NCBI GenBank assembly: GCA_022822575.1
Contig: JAJEBJ010000047.1
Coordinates: 1 to 5,858, forward strand
From: Alphaproteobacteria bacterium
GTDB lineage: Bacteria > Pseudomonadota > Alphaproteobacteria > SP197
Length of the DNA: 5,858 nt
Direction: 5' to 3'
Part shown: piece by piece, positions 4,883 through 5,858 of the stretch
Numbering within the stretch: position 1 is the stretch's first letter
Layout: every line of letters begins with the position of its first letter
Program-made: the position numbers and the translations under genes
The notes under the pieces: generated by a model
Seen by the model: only the letters and a program-made list of their open reading frames with translations
The model's database searches: none
Told to the model about the DNA's origin: nothing

Positions 4883-5858
4883 CGTCGCTCACCCAGTTCG
4901 GCCATGCGGCTCCATAGCGGCGCCAACGCCTGGCGGGTCTCGACATAGAGCGGAAAGAGGTTTGCATAGATCAATGCCAGGGCCGGGTCAGGTCTCACCA
5001 GGTCGCCGCGATAGGGTTCCACCCAGTCGGCGGCGCAGGCCGCCATGTCAGGGTAGAGGCGCTGCTGGACCGCCGCGATCATGGCCGCGCCCGACGCTCC
5101 CGCCTCGTCGCGTTCGAAGGTGCGCAGAGGGCGATCGAGAACGGCAGCCAGGATGCTGCGCAATGCGTTGGAGCGGGCGGCGCCTCCGGCCACGCGCACC
5201 TCCTCGGGGATTTCGCCCATCGCACTGAAGCAATCCCGCGCAGCCATTGCCAGCCCCTCCAGGACTGCCCTTGTCAGTTCGGCCAGCCCGGTGCTGGAAT
5301 CGAGCCCGGTGAAGCTGGCTCGCGCCTGTGGAGCAAGAAATGGACCACGTTCGCCGGCCGCGGAGATGTAGGGATGATAAAGGATGCGGCCGGCGCTGGA
5401 CGCGCATGTGAGACGGTCGATTGCCGGCACGAGTTCACGACGCTCGCATGAGATTCCAGCCTCCGCCAGGGCGTCCCGCATGACATCGAGCAGCCAGTCG
5501 ATGTTGAGTGTCGCGGAAAGATTCGAATGCATCTGTGTCCAGGTTCCGGGCACCGGAAAGCAAATCGTGTATCCGTCTCCATTGGCTCCCAGCCTGACCT
5601 CATCGACCGCTGAGGCATACTTCAGGTGCACCCCGGTCGAACCGATCACCGACAATCCGGCACGGATCGTCGGATCAAAGAGTCCTCCTCCCAGTGCGGT
5701 ACAGATCACGTCGACATAGCCAAGGACCACGGGCAGGCCCTGGGGAAGCTTGACTTGCGTGGCAGCGGCTGCCGTCAGCGGATGCGATGTCACGGTTCCA
5801 TCGACGATCGGCGGCAACAGTCCGGCGTAACGGTTCAGCTCGAAGATTCGAAGAGGGA
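4879..5858 (-). CDS. FGGY-family carbohydrate kinase, C-terminal two-thirds (5' truncated by window edge)
   Basis: This is an FGGY sugar or polyol kinase, which transfers the ATP gamma-phosphate to a hydroxyl of its substrate. The frame is open to the right edge, giving about 325 visible residues of a usual 500. The TTG at 5817 is an internal Leu, because family-like sequence (LNRYAGLLPPIVDG) continues across it. The visible part starts near the end of the first actin-like domain. It contains PVVLGYVDVICTALGGG, whose Asp at codon 5712-5710 sits where the FGGY catalytic base is expected. It also has the C-terminal domain signature GGAARSNALRSILAAVLDRPL-like block near visible residue 224 and a GASGAAMIAAV block after it. 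The glycerol kinase hallmarks (GDQQ and GGMVANN types) are absent. The blocks read more like the xylulokinase, erythritol kinase and LsrK branch, but the substrate cannot be fixed without the N-terminus. Its TGA overlaps the next ATG by ATGA, making it the earlier gene of an operon with the hydroxyacid dehydrogenase relic and glpD. Confidence 0.92.
   Translation of the reverse strand, partial: PLRIFELNRYAGLLPPIVDGTVTSHPLTAAAATQVKLPQGLPVVLGYVDVICTALGGGLFDPTIRAGLSVIGSTGVHLKYASAVDEVRLGANGDGYTICFPVPGTWTQMHSNLSATLNIDWLLDVMRDALAEAGISCERRELVPAIDRLTCASSAGRILYHPYISAAGERGPFLAPQARASFTGLDSSTGLAELTRAVLEGLAMAARDCFSAMGEIPEEVRVAGGAARSNALRSILAAVLDRPLRTFERDEAGASGAAMIAAVQQRLYPDMAACAADWVEPYRGDLVRPDPALALIYANLFPLYVETRQALAPLWSRMAELGERR
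4888..4894 (-). promoter_or_regulatory. Ribosome binding site of the shortened hydroxyacid dehydrogenase gene
   Basis: On the minus strand GGGTGAG lies inside the last codons of the kinase gene, 5 bases before the ATG at 4882. With the ATGA overlap it suggests that the shortened gene is still translated by coupling to the kinase. Confidence 0.45.

Noticed and set aside
4879..5817. TTG at 5817 as the start of the FGGY kinase
   Set aside because: The frame stays open to the window edge, and family-like sequence (LNRYAGLLPPIVDG) runs across the TTG, so it is internal.

Overview
This is a GC-rich window. Hand counts give about 65% GC in sampled coding lines and about 54% in the one long intergenic gap. 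The protein families and gene order suggest an alphaproteobacterium, perhaps of Rhodospirillales or Hyphomicrobiales type. That placement rests on resemblance of the dihydroorotase-like and hydroxyacid dehydrogenase-like proteins to family members I remember, so it is an inference. I found no tRNA, rRNA, CRISPR array, phage gene or recognisable insertion sequence.

Layout: two tightly packed gene strings converge on a gap of about 460 bp. On the plus strand are the 3' end of an acyl-CoA dehydrogenase gene (1-291), a UgpQ-like glycerophosphodiester phosphodiesterase (297-1043) and a dihydroorotase-family cyclic amidohydrolase (1040-2365). The first two are 5 bp apart, and the second pair shares an ATGA stop/start. 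On the minus strand, read from the right edge, are an FGGY carbohydrate kinase cut by the window edge (5858-4879), a short 2-hydroxyacid dehydrogenase-like gene (4882-4373) and a GlpD-type FAD-dependent glycerol-3-phosphate dehydrogenase (about 4365-2827). The kinase and the hydroxyacid dehydrogenase gene also share an ATGA overlap. The promoters of both strings must lie outside the window.

How the genes may work together: the phosphodiesterase would release sn-glycerol 3-phosphate from glycerophosphodiesters, and GlpD would oxidise it to dihydroxyacetone phosphate. The FGGY kinase lacks the glycerol-kinase signatures and looks more like the xylulokinase/erythritol kinase branch. The minus-strand operon could therefore phosphorylate and oxidise a sugar alcohol or keto-sugar, as EryA and EryB do for erythritol, rather than glycerol.

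The points most worth a second look are these. (1) The hydroxyacid dehydrogenase gene appears to have lost about half its length in frame, including the NAD-binding glycine motif, while keeping the Arg/Glu/His catalytic residues and the overlap with the kinase gene. (2) The dihydroorotase-like protein has Gln where the first metal-binding His of the HxH motif is expected. (3) The central gap is compositionally distinct and holds clustered inverted repeats but no recognisable gene. Apart from these the region reads as ordinary metabolic chromosome, and I see no evidence of a defence system, mobile element or other clearly new system.
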